A stretch of 64,000 nucleotides of DNA, taken from the NCBI RefSeq assembly GCF_030160235.1, contig NZ_BSNY01000030.1, positions 241,444 to 305,443 of the forward strand. The letters are read 5' to 3'. The translations under genes were made by a program, and so were the position numbers. The DNA is from Mesorhizobium huakuii (GTDB lineage: Bacteria > Pseudomonadota > Alphaproteobacteria > Rhizobiales > Rhizobiaceae). The notes beneath the pieces were generated by a model, which saw only the letters and a program-made list of their open reading frames with translations, was not told the DNA's origin and searched no databases. This document shows, one piece after another, positions 62,508 to 64,000 of the stretch. Position 1 is the stretch's first letter. The number at the start of each line of letters is the position of its first letter.

Positions 62508-62522
62508 TTAAAAATTGCCTAA
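62508..62522 (-). promoter_or_regulatory. CtrA-binding box upstream of sciP
   Basis: On the minus strand it reads TTAG-GCAATTT-TTAA, one mismatch from the TTAA-N7-TTAA consensus. It is placed 57 bases from the sciP start, a usual distance for a CtrA-activated promoter. The rest of the 287-base gap to mnmA shows nothing else recognisable. Confidence 0.7.
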
Positions 62523-62738
62523 GCAGACCCTAATGACTAGGTAAGGATCGTGAACGCCGCGTTAGGCTTTTCGCAGGCATTTGAAACATCGGGCTGGAAG
62601 CCTTGAATTGGTTGGAAAAAATCCGGCGGATCGCGGATCGCCCGCGATCGGTCGATCGCCTTGCAAGCTGGCGCCGCCGCAAAGCTTGACCTATATTCTC
62701 GACATTGGCATTCAGGCGCCGCGCAGAACGAAAGCATC

Positions 62739-63929
62739 ATGAACAGTCTCGACCTTCCCGGACGTCCCGAAAACACCCGCATTGTCGTCGCCATGTCGGG
62801 CGGCGTGGACTCGTCCGTGGTCGCCGGCCTGTTGAAACGCGAAGGTTATGATGTCGTCGGCGTCACCTTGCAGCTTTACGATCACGGCGCGGCCACGCAC
62901 CGGGCCGGTTCATGCTGCGCCGGGCAGGACATTGACGATGCCCGCCGCGTTTCCGAAACGCTTGGCATTCCCCACTATGTGCTCGATTACGAGGAGCGCT
63001 TCCGCAAGGCGGTCATCGACCCCTTCGCCGAGAGCTATGTCGCCGGCGAGACCCCCATCCCTTGCGTCTCCTGCAACCAGACTGTGAAGTTCGCCGATCT
63101 GCTTGCCACCGCCAAGGAACTGGGCGCCGATGCGCTCGCCACCGGCCACTATATTCGCTCCGGCGCCAATGGCGCCCACCGCGCGCTCTACCGGCCGGTC
63201 GATGCCGATCGCGACCAGAGCTATTTCCTGTTCGCCACCACGCAGGCGCAGATCGACTATCTGCGCTTTCCCCTGGGCGGCCTGTCGAAGCCGCAGGTTC
63301 GCGCCATCGCCGAGGAGATGGGGCTGACGGTGGCCGCCAAGCAGGATAGCCAGGACATCTGCTTCGTGCCGCAGGGCAAATATTCCGACATCATCGCCAA
63401 GCTGAAGCCGACTGCGGCCAATCCGGGCGACATCGTCCATATAGACGGCCGCGTGCTCGGCCGCCACGAGGGCATATTGCGCTACACGATCGGCCAGCGC
63501 CGCGGCATCGGCATTGCGTCGGGCGAGCCGCTCTATGTCGTCCATCTCGATGCCGAACGCGCCCGCGTCGTCGTCGGCCCGCGCGAGGCGCTGGAGACGC
63601 ACAAGATCTATCTGCGCAACATGAACTGGCTTGGCGACGGCCCGCTCGGCGACATTCCCGAAGGCGGCCTCGAACTGTTCGCCAAGGTGCGCTCGACCCG
63701 GCCGCCGCGCCCGGCAGTGCTGCGCCACATCGCGGGCGTGACGTCGGTCGAACTGGCCGATGGCGAGTCCGGCATCGCGCCCGGGCAGGCCTGCGTGCTC
63801 TATTCCGACGACGGCAACGAAGCGCGCGTCTTCGGCGGCGGCTTCATCGAGCGCTCCGAGCGCGGCGCCGAGGCCGAAGCCATGCTGACGAAGCTTGCGG
63901 CAAGGCCGGCGCAAATTCCCGCCGAATAA
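62739..63929 (+). CDS. mnmA: tRNA-specific 2-thiouridylase MnmA
   Basis: The 396-residue enzyme thiolates U34 of tRNA Lys, Glu and Gln using ATP and a persulfide relay. The PP-loop is [18 protein letters not shown]. The catalytic cysteines are in [14 protein letters not shown] and [33 protein letters not shown] and the C-terminal barrel (FGGGFIE) complete the fold. The start at ATG 62739 ([14 protein letters not shown]) is preferred to a longer frame from 62661. Confidence 0.95.
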   Translation: MNSLDLPGRPENTRIVVAMSGGVDSSVVAGLLKREGYDVVGVTLQLYDHGAATHRAGSCCAGQDIDDARRVSETLGIPHYVLDYEERFRKAVIDPFAESYVAGETPIPCVSCNQTVKFADLLATAKELGADALATGHYIRSGANGAHRALYRPVDADRDQSYFLFATTQAQIDYLRFPLGGLSKPQVRAIAEEMGLTVAAKQDSQDICFVPQGKYSDIIAKLKPTAANPGDIVHIDGRVLGRHEGILRYTIGQRRGIGIASGEPLYVVHLDAERARVVVGPREALETHKIYLRNMNWLGDGPLGDIPEGGLELFAKVRSTRPPRPAVLRHIAGVTSVELADGESGIAPGQACVLYSDDGNEARVFGGGFIERSERGAEAEAMLTKLAARPAQIPAE

Positions 63930-64000
63930 ACACTACCCTCTCAGCTCGACTTTGTACGTTTAGGTGGCGAAGCATAGTGCTTGCGCCATTCGCAGGATGC

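Noticed and set aside
1-64000. CRISPR arrays, insertion sequences, prophage or integrated elements
   Set aside because: No regularly spaced repeats, transposase, integrase or phage genes are visible. The repeats found are short intergenic palindromes.
1-64000. tRNA or rRNA genes
   Set aside because: I saw no cloverleaf-like segment with a TTCGAATC-type T loop and acceptor stem, and no rRNA sequence. A dedicated scan could still find one I missed.

Overview
The window is chromosomal DNA of a high-GC alphaproteobacterium of the order Hyphomicrobiales (Rhizobiales), most likely Mesorhizobium or a close relative. The evidence is a ChpT/CtrA/SciP cell-cycle group, a fused TrpE-TrpG with a three-Trp leader peptide, a ChoXWV-type choline transporter, EipA (DUF1134), a NolR-like regulator, and palindromic intergenic mosaic repeats of the kind common in Mesorhizobium. 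I see no prophage, insertion sequence, CRISPR array, rRNA or tRNA. The region looks like core chromosome with small accessory changes.

Layout. 1-4.0 kb: clpS, small envelope/secreted proteins and an OmpR/EnvZ-type two-component pair. 4.0-7.2 kb: choline ABC transporter choXWV (minus strand). 7.4-10 kb: thymidine kinase, a divergent EamA/LysR pair that has lost both 5' ends, and a c-type cytochrome. 10.2-17.4 kb: five co-oriented genes of unknown function (coiled-coil protein, unknown protein, AAA+ ATPase, unknown protein, membrane protein of the DUF2333 type), interrupted twice by palindromic mosaics. 17.7-30 kb: formate-THF ligase, isochorismatase-like hydrolase with a divergent GlxA-type regulator, acetyltransferase, flavoprotein disulfide reductase, MarR regulator divergent from PQQ glucose dehydrogenase, MFS exporter, AstE/AspA-type hydrolase and a PEP-mutase-family protein. 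30.1-32.5 kb: trpL attenuator and trpEG. 32.5-42.4 kb: cation efflux, small enzymes, an AbrB-type membrane protein, a LysR/MFS divergent pair with a visible promoter/operator, and an esterase/ATP-grasp pair followed by an NTF2-like pseudogene. 42.5-44.6 kb: leucine leader peptide and leuA. 44.8-57.4 kb: TPR membrane protein, hydrolases, NUDIX, a frameshifted membrane protein, glutathionyl-hydroquinone reductase, GNAT, SDR, HugZ-like protein, NolR-like regulator, SpoU methylase, a coiled-coil membrane protein and eipA. 57.7-62.5 kb: chpT, an orphan receiver, ctrA, fliJ-like gene, HxlR/quinone oxidoreductase pair and sciP. 62.7-63.9 kb: mnmA.

Functional threads. ChpT passes phosphate to CtrA, and SciP restrains CtrA; all three lie within 5 kb. 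Four GANTC (CcrM) sites sit upstream of ctrA and a near-consensus CtrA box upstream of sciP. trpEG and leuA each have a leader peptide rich in the codon of the end product. The five-gene AAA+ unit at 10.2-17.4 kb is the best candidate for an undescribed system.

All calls come from reading the sequence and from memory of protein families. No database search was run.
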